From: Maylandia zebra
Lineage: Eukaryota > Chordata > Actinopteri > Cichliformes > Cichlidae
Length of the DNA stretch: 64,000 bases
Direction: 5' to 3'
Assembly (NCBI RefSeq): GCF_041146795.1
Contig: NC_135185.1
Coordinates: forward strand, 25,856,529 to 25,920,528
A model generated the notes under the pieces. It saw nothing but the letters and a program-made list of their open reading frames with translations, was not told where the DNA came from and did no database searches. A program made the position numbers and the translations under genes. Positions 10,561 to 23,300 of the stretch are shown here, piece after piece. The first letter of the stretch is position 1. Every line of letters starts with the position of its first letter.

Positions 10561-13500
10561 CCCACCTCCTCTCCTCACACCCACCAAGACCCCCTACCCT
10601 TACATACCTCACCCAGCAGTTTACCTAGAAAGGTTTAGCTAATGGCAGCATTAAAAAAAAAAAAGCTTTTTATAGTAATTTTCAAGTTCGTTTGTAGCTA
10701 TTATTTACTAATTAAACAATTAACCTTGGAGTCTCTATGTGAAGTAGCTATGTAATTAGGCTATGTATTTGTTGTTTGCTTGTCAAATAAGCTGCAAGCC
10801 CTTTCCCCCCCTATTTTCAGTTAATTCTAAAATTGTTTTCTTGCTTAATTACAGAGTTCTTTCTATAATTTATCTTGTAGTCCCCCAAGGACATGGTCAC
10901 AGCATGTAGCTTGATTGTGACTGACCATGACATCAATAATTTCAATTACAGTAATTGTATTAAAACAGAGCAAAGCCGGGAATTTTTTCATTTGAGAAGC
11001 TGACATTTTAACTGACCTTTTAGGAAGAGAAGATGCATTTCTAGCATACTGTTGTTCTTTTTATTTTTTATAAAATGTATTCCTTTCACTTTAAATTATA
11101 CTTGTTCTCTTATTTCAGTTACATCTTGATTTGGTTACATTTTGGTTATTTTTTATGTACATATACATTTTTTTAGTTAAAACCTAAGTCTCCCCTTTTC
11201 TATTAATCAGTCAGAAAAAATGCTTTCTAGATTGGTATTTAAAATGTTCTACTTGTGTAATAAACTTCCATTCACTGTCAGCTTAAAGGATCATATATTT
11301 TAATGTATTTTTCTGTCACAGTAACAGCTTTGCATTTCATTATTGTGTATTTTTTGCATCCAAATGCTTAAAGAAGTTGATGACATCCTTGACCTTAAGA
11401 ACGCAATTTTTTGGCCTGCATTTACATCTTTGCCGTTTATTTAAAGCAAGCTATAAAACCTATAAAAGAGTGATAAAAATGTATTTTAAATAGTAATCAG
11501 TTCTTTTCTTTGCTAGATCTTTTTAATATTTTTTTTTAATCTGTAGTCTTTCGACAGATTTTTTTTATTCCCAGGCAGTGGATTATAAGCACACGCAAAC
11601 TTGTGCGCTAGGGGACTGACTAGGCAGGATTTCCTCTGATCTGTGTCACTGCAACAGCCAGCCACCATGCTGCACCCTTCAACAGGCACGTAGAGAGGAT
11701 ATTATATAATCTACTATAGTTGGTGTGGGAGGGTCTGTGTAAATACACTGAAAGACACACCTACAATGGTCTACAAGGAGGGAGTGGGGGGGACCCGTGG
11801 CCCCTCCATGGCTGTGCCTTTCCACCTACACAATCACTAGTTTTGTCTTTTCCCTCTCTTCATTATAAGCCATCACAGACAGATATGGATTCACAACAGC
11901 AGCCTTGTAGCAGCAGTCGCCTCATCAGCTGTCACATGGTTAACCATACTGAAGTGTGTACTCTTCATTTAGCAGCTGGTTCTTTTCTCTTTAGACTTAT
12001 TCAAAAGTGTCAGTGATACTAAGACAGTTTTACTATGCACACAAAAATACAGACACAGAACTCTTGACACACAGACACACAAATACATCATGAAGACCTC
12101 CTCGTTGTTTACATGACAAAGTGAGAGTTCAGTTTAGTATAGGTTATGTTATTAATAGCTGCCTATAGACAGACTTTGACCAATTCCTCACGTCACTTAG
12201 CTCCATGGCTCTCAACCAATCAGCTGCTGGAACCCACAGAGCATGCTCATTGAGATTGTCAACTACATTATTGTCAATTGGGCCAAGCTCTTTTTTGCTA
12301 GCACTAGATAAATCAAAGTGCAATGTCTACACCATCTTTATATTACTATCCTTTATTTCAGATAGCATTTGCCTTATGCTCAAGTTGCTAAATGTACATA
12401 TGAAAATGTATTTTAAGTTTGCATTCCCAGTTTCCACATTTAAATCAGAAAATGCCAATCAACACCTTAACCTTTACCTCCAAAGTAATTCTTTCGGCAA
12501 AGTAAATCACTGGATACCCTTGGAAACAAACTAGTGCTGACACTAATCATAAACTGAGGCCAGGATTTGCATTGATTTCTACACAAGAGGAGGTATAAAT
12601 AATCAGACATATTACTTTCAAAGTAGACACTTTTCTTTCAGCACATTCTGTTATTTCACTTCACATTCCAGGCAGCCTAAAACAGTGACCTCACTAATCT
12701 GGTTCTGAGTAATCTCATAATCTGGACCTGACCGCTGTGTACACATTTCCACACTGAGCTCCACCTATCATTCTACAAGCTGGTTGCTGCTAGCGGTCCT
12801 TTCTCTTGACATGTAAAATAATAAAAAAATATCTTATAAGTAAGAAAGGGACACACAGCAGCTACAGTAAGAGGTGCAGACACAACTTTGTTCTTCACTA
12901 TCTTTACATCGATTGAAAATCAGTGGAATGTCATGAATGACTAGGATTGTTGTCGACACTAAATTTAATTGCAATCAATAAGTTGTTCAAGCATCTATGG
13001 TGGATGCATAGATGAAGTAAGAAAATTATCATACCTTCTAGTGATTCTAAAAAGTTCTAAAAAAACATCTGCGCTTTTAGCTTCTGCATTGTCGGAAACC
13101 CAATGTTTTGTATTCATCTGTCATTTTGCTCATCATCTTGCAGACGATATACTAATATATCACAGTAAATGGGGAAAAAAGGGGAAAAGGCTGTAAAACT
13201 GTTTTATCCCCAGAGTGTTTGTTCATATAAACAAGCAAATCCATCATTGGCTCCATCCTTGTCATATTGCAGGTAGATTTCATTGTAACCATTAATAGAA
13301 ATGCCTACAGCATTTTTGCTGCCCATCTGTACTCAGTACTACATTGAACATTGAGTACTACCTGAACTGTGCAATTATATCTCCATCCAGCACCCATTTT
13401 GGAATTTTGATTTAGCTGTAACCACCTCACCTAATTGAGGTGGTTAATTGAGCTTAATAAGAAAAAAAATCCTGTGTGACATACATTTTGTGAAACTAAT

Positions 13501-13623
13501 AAATATCTATCTACACATCTATCTATCTATACATCTATCTATCTATACATCTATACACACACACACATCTATACACACACACACATCTATACACACACAC
13601 ACATCTATGCACACACACACATC

Positions 13624-13674
<51 letters not shown>

Positions 13675-14324
13675 TAATGCATATTAATCTCAGAGAAACA
13701 GGTTGTCCTTAAGGAGATATGGGGCATGGCCTCAGCTCAGTTCACTCATAAAGAGTAAATCTTCATTTCTGGTTCATTATCGCTTACAATACCTTTTATT
13801 TACTTTGTTAATTTTGATGCTTGAATGCCCTAAAAAACAAGAAAAATTGCTTGCCATGTGTTATATAATTTTGTTTTTAGACACTAGTTGACTCCACCGG
13901 GTAACCTACTTTTTTCCAGGGTAATTTTGTTCCATTCACTTTGCAGAGTTGCTTTTCCACCCAGCTGAAATTGAAAATGTAATGACCCAGCCTCCCATTA
14001 TCCACGGTCATGAGGATGAATAGATGTTGGTAAAATTGTCTCTTGGAAAAATCGCTTCAATCTGTTTTCCCATTATAAGAAAACAAGGACAGGGGAGATG
14101 AGAAACACTTCAATGCAATTTAGTGTTAAGAAGTCAGACTTTCATTTAGTCTGTGTGTGAGGCTGTTTATCAGTAGAACAAACATCTGTATGTTCCTGGA
14201 TGTACCTTTCAGCTCGGGGTCACTAGGATGCAACTAGTCAGTGTTATGCATAATGCCCCCCTCAAAGAACAGGAAGTGGCCTACAATTGATCACCTATAT
14301 ATGTGTTTGCCTCCATTTGTCCAG
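10561..14324. other. Spacer between SOUL gene and first visible fancm exon
   Basis: Mostly AT-rich, with no exon recognised on either strand. I looked for the fancm first-lobe motifs here (a GxGKT-type Walker A, a DEAH box, and a SATPG-type motif) and did not see them. A CCAAT motif occurs near 12,216 (CTCAACCAATCAGC), but no gene start can be tied to it. A compound microsatellite lies at 13,500-13,672. Confidence 0.6.
13500..13672. repeat. Compound microsatellite (ATCT)n / (CA)n
   Basis: Blocks of ATCTATCT alternate with ACACACAC interruptions and end in a long uninterrupted CA run (about 13,628-13,670). The open frame across it (His-Thr-rich) is only a reading of the repeat, not a gene. 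Confidence 0.95.
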
Positions 14325-17300
14325 GTGCTGGAGAAATTCATGTCTCGTCTGGTCCAGAACCGAGTGATGGGCCACAAGGATCTGCGGACTCTTACCAAAT
14401 ACCAGCTCATTCTTGCCAGGGATCAGTTCCGAAAGAATCCACCATCACACCTCAAGGCATGTAATGACTGTGTCCCATTGTGGTATCTACTGTCTGCTGT
14501 AATATGTAATTTTACATGATATGATATACAGGTTTTTACATCTACTAAGACCCATTTTAAGAAAATATGGGGCCTTGAAACTCGAGACATGTAGCCAGCT
14601 ATTTAATGATTTAACTGTGAATGCATCTGTTGTTCTGAATATTATTTAATAATCAAGTCGCTAATCTTCATTTACAAGAATATGGAAAGAGGGTAGCCTG
14701 TGGTGATGCATTTATAGAGAATTATCCCCCTTGTCTCTACAGAGCTTTATCATGACTTTTTGCAGGACTTTGTGTTTATCTGTCTGGCTTGCAACTTTAA
14801 TGCTACTTTGATTCACTGTCACTTCATTTTCATAATGCTCCAGTAGGCAGCTGTTTCCAGTTAAAACACTGTACCAAAACAGGCATACGGGGGGAGTACC
14901 AAAGAAAAAAGCTAAGCACTTAGCAGATGCTAAGAGACAGATGTTTCCCTCAGAAACTAGTAATACCAAGAAAAGATTTCAAAAGATAGTGAACTTGGGC
15001 TTTTAATTGCAAAACGAACAGAAACACAACTCCAGATAAAATTAAGTGCTGTTGTGTTGCATATGCAAATAAGTGATTGATTGCACGGCAAAAGATTCAG
15101 CATATATACTTCCAGTTGCTTACGGTTATTTAGAATAAGCCGGGGTTGAGGTGTGCTGGACGATAGTCTTTGGTTCAGTGGAGAAAGAAATCCATTATTC
15201 ACTTTGTTAGTGGAACATTTTATATACTCCATTTTTGTTTAAAAAATGTTATTACTGCAGTTGAAGAAGTTATGGACAGTTTTATTTTTCATACTATTTT
15301 TCCGCACTTAATGGCCAAATATTATATTTATTTTCTTCCACTGTCACTCTGATCCCACATTGGTCTCGTGAAGTCACACAGCCTCTTTCACTCAGCAGGG
15401 TCCACAGCAGGGAATGCTGGAGGGCGACTTTGCCCTTTGCATCAGCCTGTACCATGGCTACGAGCTGCTAATGCAGATGGGCCTCCGATCTCTCTTCTTT
15501 TACATCCAAGGAATCATGGACGGATCCAGAGGTCAGTCACCTCACCTTTAACTTTTGCAGTACATTTCTTAGCCCTTTATCCAAACAATATGTTGAGTCA
15601 GAGAACAGTAGCCTTTCGAACACCACATTATCCACGGGTGGAAAACAAGTTTTTAACATCAGGCCTCTCCTTGCTTTGTTTGGCTCAGAGATGTCCAGGG
15701 CCAAGAACGAACTGCAGAGAACTCCCACGTTCATGGATTTCTACAAAGAAATGGGAACTATGTTTATGAAGCCATCTGCTGGTATTTAAGTTCTTATTCA
15801 ATTCACATAACTCACATATTTGAGCCTGTTATTTAGCCAGAAGAAGAGTTTTGATATCTTAATTTACTCTAATCAGTGATATTTTCTATTATCACAAAAA
15901 TACCTGCTTTAAAAAAAGCAAAGGATCCACTGCTTTGGTTTCACTGTTTTTGTAGGTCCAGATGAGCCATTCATTTACAGCCACCCCAAACTGGAGAAAC
16001 TGGAGGAGGTTGTGCTGCAGCATTTCAGACTGTGGGCTGAGAGCTCAGCAAACAATAACGGTGATCTACTTAATATAGCACTGCTATGCTGTGGGTTCAA
16101 GCAGAAATGTGATATTCTCTTCTAACTACATCATGTTTTGGTTGATTATCGTTCTTGCCATGTTTATAGAAAACAAATACTTTTGGAAGCTCAGGATGTG
16201 ATGTTCATTAAATTTGTGGTAAACTTAAACCACAACAGTAGCATCCATACATTGGTTATATCTATTAACAAAGGAGATTTAAATAACAGTGCTTGGTACA
16301 GTATAGTTTCATTAACTTGGAACTGAAAACTAAAACATTTTCTTGAGGTCGGGTTGAGCTGAGCGTATTTAATTTCAAGAAGATCACAGAACAAAGCATT
16401 CCTCTGTCTGAATTAGACTGTCATAAACGTACAGAAAGAATTCAGCTCAGGATTACTGAAGGAATTTTTTATTCAGTCTGTTTCTCTTCTGTCTCCTCGA
16501 TGTCCAGGTTCAGGTCCTCAGGAGGTAAGCACGCGTGTGATGATCTTTTCATCATTTCGGGAGAGTGTACAGGAGATCGCAGCCATGTTGAACCGCCATG
16601 CTCCGCTGATCAGGGTCATGACATTTATGGGCCAAGCTTCAGCTGGGAAGGGGGTCAAAGGCTTTACCCAAAAGGAGCAACTGGAGGTACACATTTTTTT
16701 AGACAGTAAGACAAGTGTTATTAATGTTTTGAGGCACAGACAACTGCTAGACAACAGCAGTCAGTGCAATACCCATGTATTAATTTCACTGCTGGTTCCA
16801 GAGAAATATAATTCCTCTCTGCAGACTGCATGTTCCATTTCCTATAAGCAAATAATACAGGAATCAAAAGCCAGGAGAAGATTAATTTATGTAAATGACT
16901 GAAGGAGTACACAAAGAGGGTGGTGTGACAGAGAAGGATGGTAGGGATAGCGTGGAGGTGATCCATAAAGGGAGCAGAGGCAAGACTAAGAGGACAGTGT
17001 CCAAGGCTAAACTCCTTTTTGCCAAGCTAAAATTGACTATGCAATCTTAAAAGAGAAAAACCCCCAGAAAGCATTGACCAAAAATATTCAAAGATTTGTG
17101 ATCACATGATCACATGTACAGTATTGTTTTAAAATTCAGCAGAATTAATTTGTAACTTTTCCTTTTAATGGCAGTGAACTCCATGTTTGAGTTTGACTTG
17201 CCTTGTTTACATTTGGTAAGCACCTCATGGGCTGATTGGAAAGTTGGTAGTTTAAATTCTGGCTGCTCCAGTCTGACAAAATATCGTTAGACAAGATACT

Positions 17301-20300
17301 GGTCCACAAGTTCCTCCCAGTGCATTCATCGTCAATGTGAATCTGGATATAAATCACTTAGCTTTAGAAACAAGCTTGTGTGAATGTGTGTGAATGGTTA
17401 AATGAGGCATGTTGTATAAAGTGTTTTAAATGCTCAAGTAGAGTAGAAAAGCGCTGTGTAAGAACCAGAACATTGTAGGGTATAGGGTTATAAAACCAAC
17501 AAAGAAGCTGTGTACAGCAGTCAGTGCAATACCCATGTATTAATTTCACTGCTGGTTCCAGAGAAATATAATTCCTCTCTGCAGACTGCATGTTCCATTT
17601 CCTATAAGCAAATAATACAGGAATCAAACTAACATGCAAATGCACTGACCATCCCATTGGCTGGTCTGGTGATGGAATATAAATAGAGCAGATCTTAATC
17701 TGTAAAATGTCATAAAAAGGGACTCTAATTTGGAACAAGCAAACAATTACTTCAGTTTTCCATTAGTATGTAGTTAGCACAGATTTGCATTTCTATAATA
17801 CTTTTGCTATATGGTTGCACTAAAGAGTTTAGGGGGACAGTATAAGCTGGAAAGATTAAAATACTTTATACTTTGTATGACTTTTTCCTACTTTTTTGTT
17901 GCAGGTGGTACACAAGTTCAGACAGGGAGGCTTCAACACACTGGTGTCAACCTGTGTGGGGGAAGAGGGCCTGGATATCGGAGAGGTAGACCTCATTGTT
18001 TGCTTCGATGCACAGAGGAATCCTATTCGTTTGGTACAGCGAATGGGGCGTACTGGACGTAAGCGTCGGGGACGCATTGTTGTCATCCTGGCTGAGGGGC
18101 GGGAAGAGCGGGTGGGTGTTGTATAGTAATTCTAGTCATTTCTAGGCAAAATGAGAGATGATAACGCAAATGTGGCTCCACAAAACCGTCTAAAAAGTTC
18201 AGTCTTTGTTTTCTCCAGACTTACAATCAGAGCCAGAGCAACAAACGCAGCGTCTACAAGTCCATCACTGGCAACAAAAACGGGTTCCACATGTACCCCA
18301 ACAGTCCCCGTATGCTGCCTGAAGGGCTGTACCCCAAACTCCATAAGATGCACATTACCTGTGGGCAGTTTGATCACCAGGAGAACAGCAGGCGGTCTGT
18401 CAGGGGTCGACGGTCCCACACCGAGAGTCGGGCCTCACTCATCCACCCTCAAAACCTAAGTAATTCCAGAGTCTTTTTTAAGATTGATCAAGTTTTTATT
18501 TGTGGAATGGTTTTCTGATATTGACTGAGCACATCTGTGTATCTCTTGGTAGTTCAACAGGGCAGCTCAACATCCAATGGTTTTCTGAGCAGTACAGAAT
18601 ATTCCCTATGGGAGTCAACCATGAAGCTGGAGGATACTGAGCCCCATCCAACCCTGAAGCAGTCACACTTCCTGTCAATACCCAGTGACCCACTTCCTCA
18701 GGTTTCTTTAGTATTATTGTTTTGTTTCTCTCATTCTACTGCAGGTCTGAAAAGGAGATAAACAAGGGTGCACTGATTATTGGCTCATTTTAAGTTTAAC
18801 CTTGACAGCTGTGCCATGATCCATATGTACAGGATATGATACTATCCAGTGACAGGAGTTTTGAATAGAACTACCCCTTTGAACCGCTTCATATGTAACA
18901 ATAAAAGCTGAGACCAGAAATGGGGAAAAAATAGAAATGGAGATATTTTGAGTGGCTCTATGGATTTCTGGCAGTTAAGTGTCACTTCCACATTTGCATG
19001 GGGCACGGAAAGTGCAGTTGCCATGATTTCAGGTGGAATAATCTCCCACCTACAGCTGGAAAGCTATGCATGGTAAAACCAGTTTGTGTCATATATTATT
19101 GACTTGAATGTAATGATATTATTTCTACTTCAACCTTACTTTTTTAATTATGTTATTTCATGTCCCTAAGGAGGAGGTTTCCAAAGACAAACAACCATCC
19201 AGGGAGCTGTCTTTGTGGGAATGGAGACACTGGCAACACAAAGCGCTCCCTTCTCATGTTGTTGATCATTCCCTTCGCTGCAGCCACTTTATTAAGGTGA
19301 TGGAGCTCATAGACCGCATGAGAGAGGAAAATGAGGTGAGACGAATGTTTGGTTAGTCATCATTTTGTTGTTTTATAAATAATATGGCATTCAGTTATAG
19401 CAAATGTAGTACTTCTTTGTGTCGTACAGGAGCATAGCTATAGCCTAGAATGAGTTGACAGCTTACTAGTAAATCAGTAGAAAACCTAACCACTAATTCA
19501 AAGCATACACCACTAATTGAAAAGCTCTTGGTGATAGGAAACTGGTTTTATAAAATGACCTTAGACATCTTGCGTAAATCTTGCTTAGTTTCATAAAATC
19601 GAGACAGTAGTGAGCATTTACCCATGGGAAAACCAAACTTCATAAACTTACTAGGCTGAAAGGAGTCAGCTGAGTTGCATGTGAACACACAATTGTGGTT
19701 TGTGTTGAGTTACTAAATTCATCTTTTTGACCTGGAAGGCAAATTCCTTGCATAATAAACAGTTTCCATGGCGTAATTGTGGCTTTAGTAAGGAGATAAA
19801 TATTTGATTTATATTCAGCTGGGTCTTTCCAGGCTGTTTCTCCTTTCTTTTTTCTTTCCAGTTGCTATTTAAAGAAAAAGGACTGAATGAAAAGATTCTC
19901 TTTTAAAAACAACACTTCAAACACTATTTTAATTAATATCTCGGTGCACTTGAAGCCAAATTTGTTATCAGTGGGTTTTAGTTATTTTTAAAGAGAACTT
20001 AGCTATTTTTTTTCTCGTAGAGGAAATTGAAGGGTTTACCATCTCAAAGTGTTCTAGCTCATAATTCATCTCTCGTCACAGTTTGCTGACCCAGCAGCAG
20101 CAGCAGCAGCTTCGTTCATGCTTTAGCTGCTAATTGAGAGCAACCGAATCAGTATGGTTATCACATCAGTCCTGTCACAACAACTGTTGCCCCGTTGAAT
20201 TTGCATCTCAAGAATCGAAGATGGAGCCAACTCAAGTATTGCTTTGGTGTTATTTAATAATCAGTGTATGAGAAAGGTAACTTAATCACATGGTTTTTCC

Positions 20301-23300
20301 AATTACTTTCTTCCTGACCTTGTTTTTTGTGTTCAGCTAGTAGGTACCCGCTAAACACCTTATCGCCCGATATCTGCTATAGCCCGCTACAGGCCTCCTC
20401 GTCTCGCCATCTGCCATTTCACAGATTGTGCCATCAATAAGACCCTTGAAATTAGGTCAGAGATTATGGTAAAACTGACTGTTGGCTAAACTAACAAATG
20501 GGCTCTTATTGCCATTTTTTCCCCAATACGGATCTTGACCGTACTCGTGAAGGAGAAAATTATTCCACTTGTGAAAACAAAACAGGATTACGGCGCAAGA
20601 TGGCAGCTTATATGTCACATGTTTTGATGGTGGTTGAATTCAGGTCACAAGTCAGCCAATGAGTAATTAGTATTTGGAAGTTGGCACATTTGTCATACTT
20701 TTGCTACAATAGAGTTGAAGTGAGATGATAAAGGTATGATTGTGGTCTAGACTTTCAGCTTGAAATCGACCGGCTTAACTAAAGTATTGCATTAACCGTA
20801 TAAGAACAATCATTTTTGAGTTCCTCCATTTTTGCAGCCTGAAAACCAATTGGACACTCTAAAACCAGTTGGAATGCTGTGTAAAATGTAAGTACAAACA
20901 GAATGAAATAATCTGCAAATGTCATAAAAACATTTTATTAACAATTCAATATGAAAAAAAAAAGTTTAAACTAAGAAAATTTACCATTTTATGAAAAAAG
21001 TAGGGTCATTTTGAATTTAATTGAAACTCAGAAACATTTGAACAGATGAACAAGATGCCATGTTTACCACTGTGTAGAATCACTTCTTCTTTTAACAACA
21101 CTCTGCAAATAGTCTGGTCTCTCCTGGGAACCAAGGCCACCAGCTGCTGGACTTTTAGGAGAGGAATGCTGTCCCATTTTTCTCTGATAAAGACTTCTAG
21201 CTGCTCAACAGTGCAGGGTCCTCTGTAAAATATTTATTTATTTAGTGCTAAATCTTTTCAGTTGGTGAGAGGTCTGCACTGCAGGTAGGCCAGTTCAGCA
21301 CCTTGACTCTTCTACAAGAAAGCCACATTGTTGTAATAGATAAAATATGTAAGGGAAAAGATCCCATCTGGATGTGTTTCTCTAGGACCTGCATATACTT
21401 TTCAGCATTGATGGTGCCTTTTCAGATGTGTAAGTGGCCAAACTGATAGGCACTAATGAACCCCCATAACATCATAGGCGTAGGCTTTTAAACTGAGCCC
21501 TGATAACAAGCTGGGTGATTCTGCTCCCTCGTTTGTCCTTTAGTCTGTCCATGTTTTCCAAAACGAATTTAAAATTGTGACCTTTCTAACCACAGAACAG
21601 TTTTCCACTTGGCTTCAACCCATTTTAAGTGACCTTTGACCCAGAGAAGCTCACGTTCATCTATGTTCATGTTCTTCTTTGTATGAGAGAGCTTAACCTG
21701 CATTTGTGGATGGCATGGAGAACTGTGTTCATAGACATGTACATATATATATATATGTACATGTATGCTCATATATCATGTACATAACCTTTTTGGTCCT
21801 TTAAGTTCTAGCTGGATGGAAATAACCAGAATTGTGTACACACCAAATACCTGGAAAAAGCTAATAAAAAATTCCTGAAAGGTTCTGGCTCGACACCAGA
21901 CTGGTCTGTCCGTCACAAAATTAAATTAGAAGCTGTCTTCAGCATCTCCATCTTCAGCGACTGAGAACAAAACCTCTTTCAAATCTGTAATTAGTTTTGA
22001 ATTTATTTATTTCCAGAAAGAGCAAATCTCTTTTTTTAATTCTACACAACCAGTAAACAAACTACAGCAGTACAACTGTATTTTAAAGTCCACAAAACAT
22101 GTTTGTTCATATTGTTCTTGTTTTTGTTCATCGTTTTAAACACATAAAGTTAAGGATTAACTCGCAATATAGAGGTGATGAACTAAGTTGTTTTTACGTT
22201 TTTGCAGCTCACGCACAAAGACGTGTTCTTTTTTTTCTTTTTTTTTTGTGTCCCGTTTGGATCTTTAGCCATCAGAATTGTTGTCTTAAGGCCAAGAAAG
22301 ATGCCAAGCGGATTTATTTTACCAAGTCGATCATCATGGCCTTGCCATATTGGTCCATTTGATTTACCTTTATTATAATTATGAATTTATTTTATTTTCG
22401 GTTGCTACAAACGGGACAGACATGACTGGGGGATAGGACAGGGAGAAAGAATGAAAGAAAGAGAGGGAGAGAAAGAAAACCAAAGGGGAGCAGAAAGAAA
22501 AAAAAACAAACAAAACACCTGGATCACCTGTATGGAGAAAAAAAAACAGAAGAGAAAGCAAACAACAAAGAGCAACATAATAAAAAAACAGCACCATCAC
22601 AATAGACTAGCTAGCAGTAGATAACAGTAGATACTAAATATTAAACGATATTGTGCAGCACGCAAGATAGACAGCGCACAATGTGCTTTGAGGCAGCAGC
22701 CAAGAAAGGTGTAGTCCGTGTCTGTGAACACCCGTGTGTACACCTGTGTGCATACCCCGCAGCTACGGAGCAGAGGCCAGAGGGGGTTGCAGTGGCGTGC
22801 CCGCGGGCTCTGCCGGCAGCCAGCTGTACCAGAGAGGACCAAGCTTCAGGCCCAGAGGCCTGAGGGCATCCCACCCCCCGGAAGGAGCCCAGCCGGGTCA
22901 CAGGCGCCCGGCCCCGCCAATCGGCCACCAGGAGTGAGCCGGTACATACATGAGCGCCCAGCCCCAGACGACAAGGACCACCAACACACCAACGACTGAG
23001 GGCATCAGCCACCGGCAGGGAGTGTGGTGAGGGGAGATAGGCCTCCGTATTTTAGAGGGCCTGAGATGTACCCAGAGAGGTTGAGTCTAAGACCCAACCT
23101 GACATATAGACACAGACGAACAGGCACACTCGGACACAAACGTGCATTCCCACCCCATATGCACAACCAAATACTCGGCACTCACCCAACGTGTAGACAG
23201 ACACAAATAGACACTGCACAGACAGTCGCACTCCCCAAACATACTCTATATCCCAGGTCCAGGTACCCCCGCCCTCAGAGGGGAAAGCCGCACCTAGACC

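Noticed and set aside
11720..12534. Two plus-strand open frames as possible fancm 5' exons
   Set aside because: They carry none of the helicase motifs and no resemblance to the FANCM N-terminus.
13500..13672. Regularly spaced repeats that might look like a CRISPR array
   Set aside because: Units are 2-4 base microsatellite blocks with no unique spacers, in a vertebrate genome.
13448..13687. Open frame with His-Thr repeats
   Set aside because: It is a translation of the (ATCT)n/(CA)n microsatellite; there is no conserved domain or splice context.
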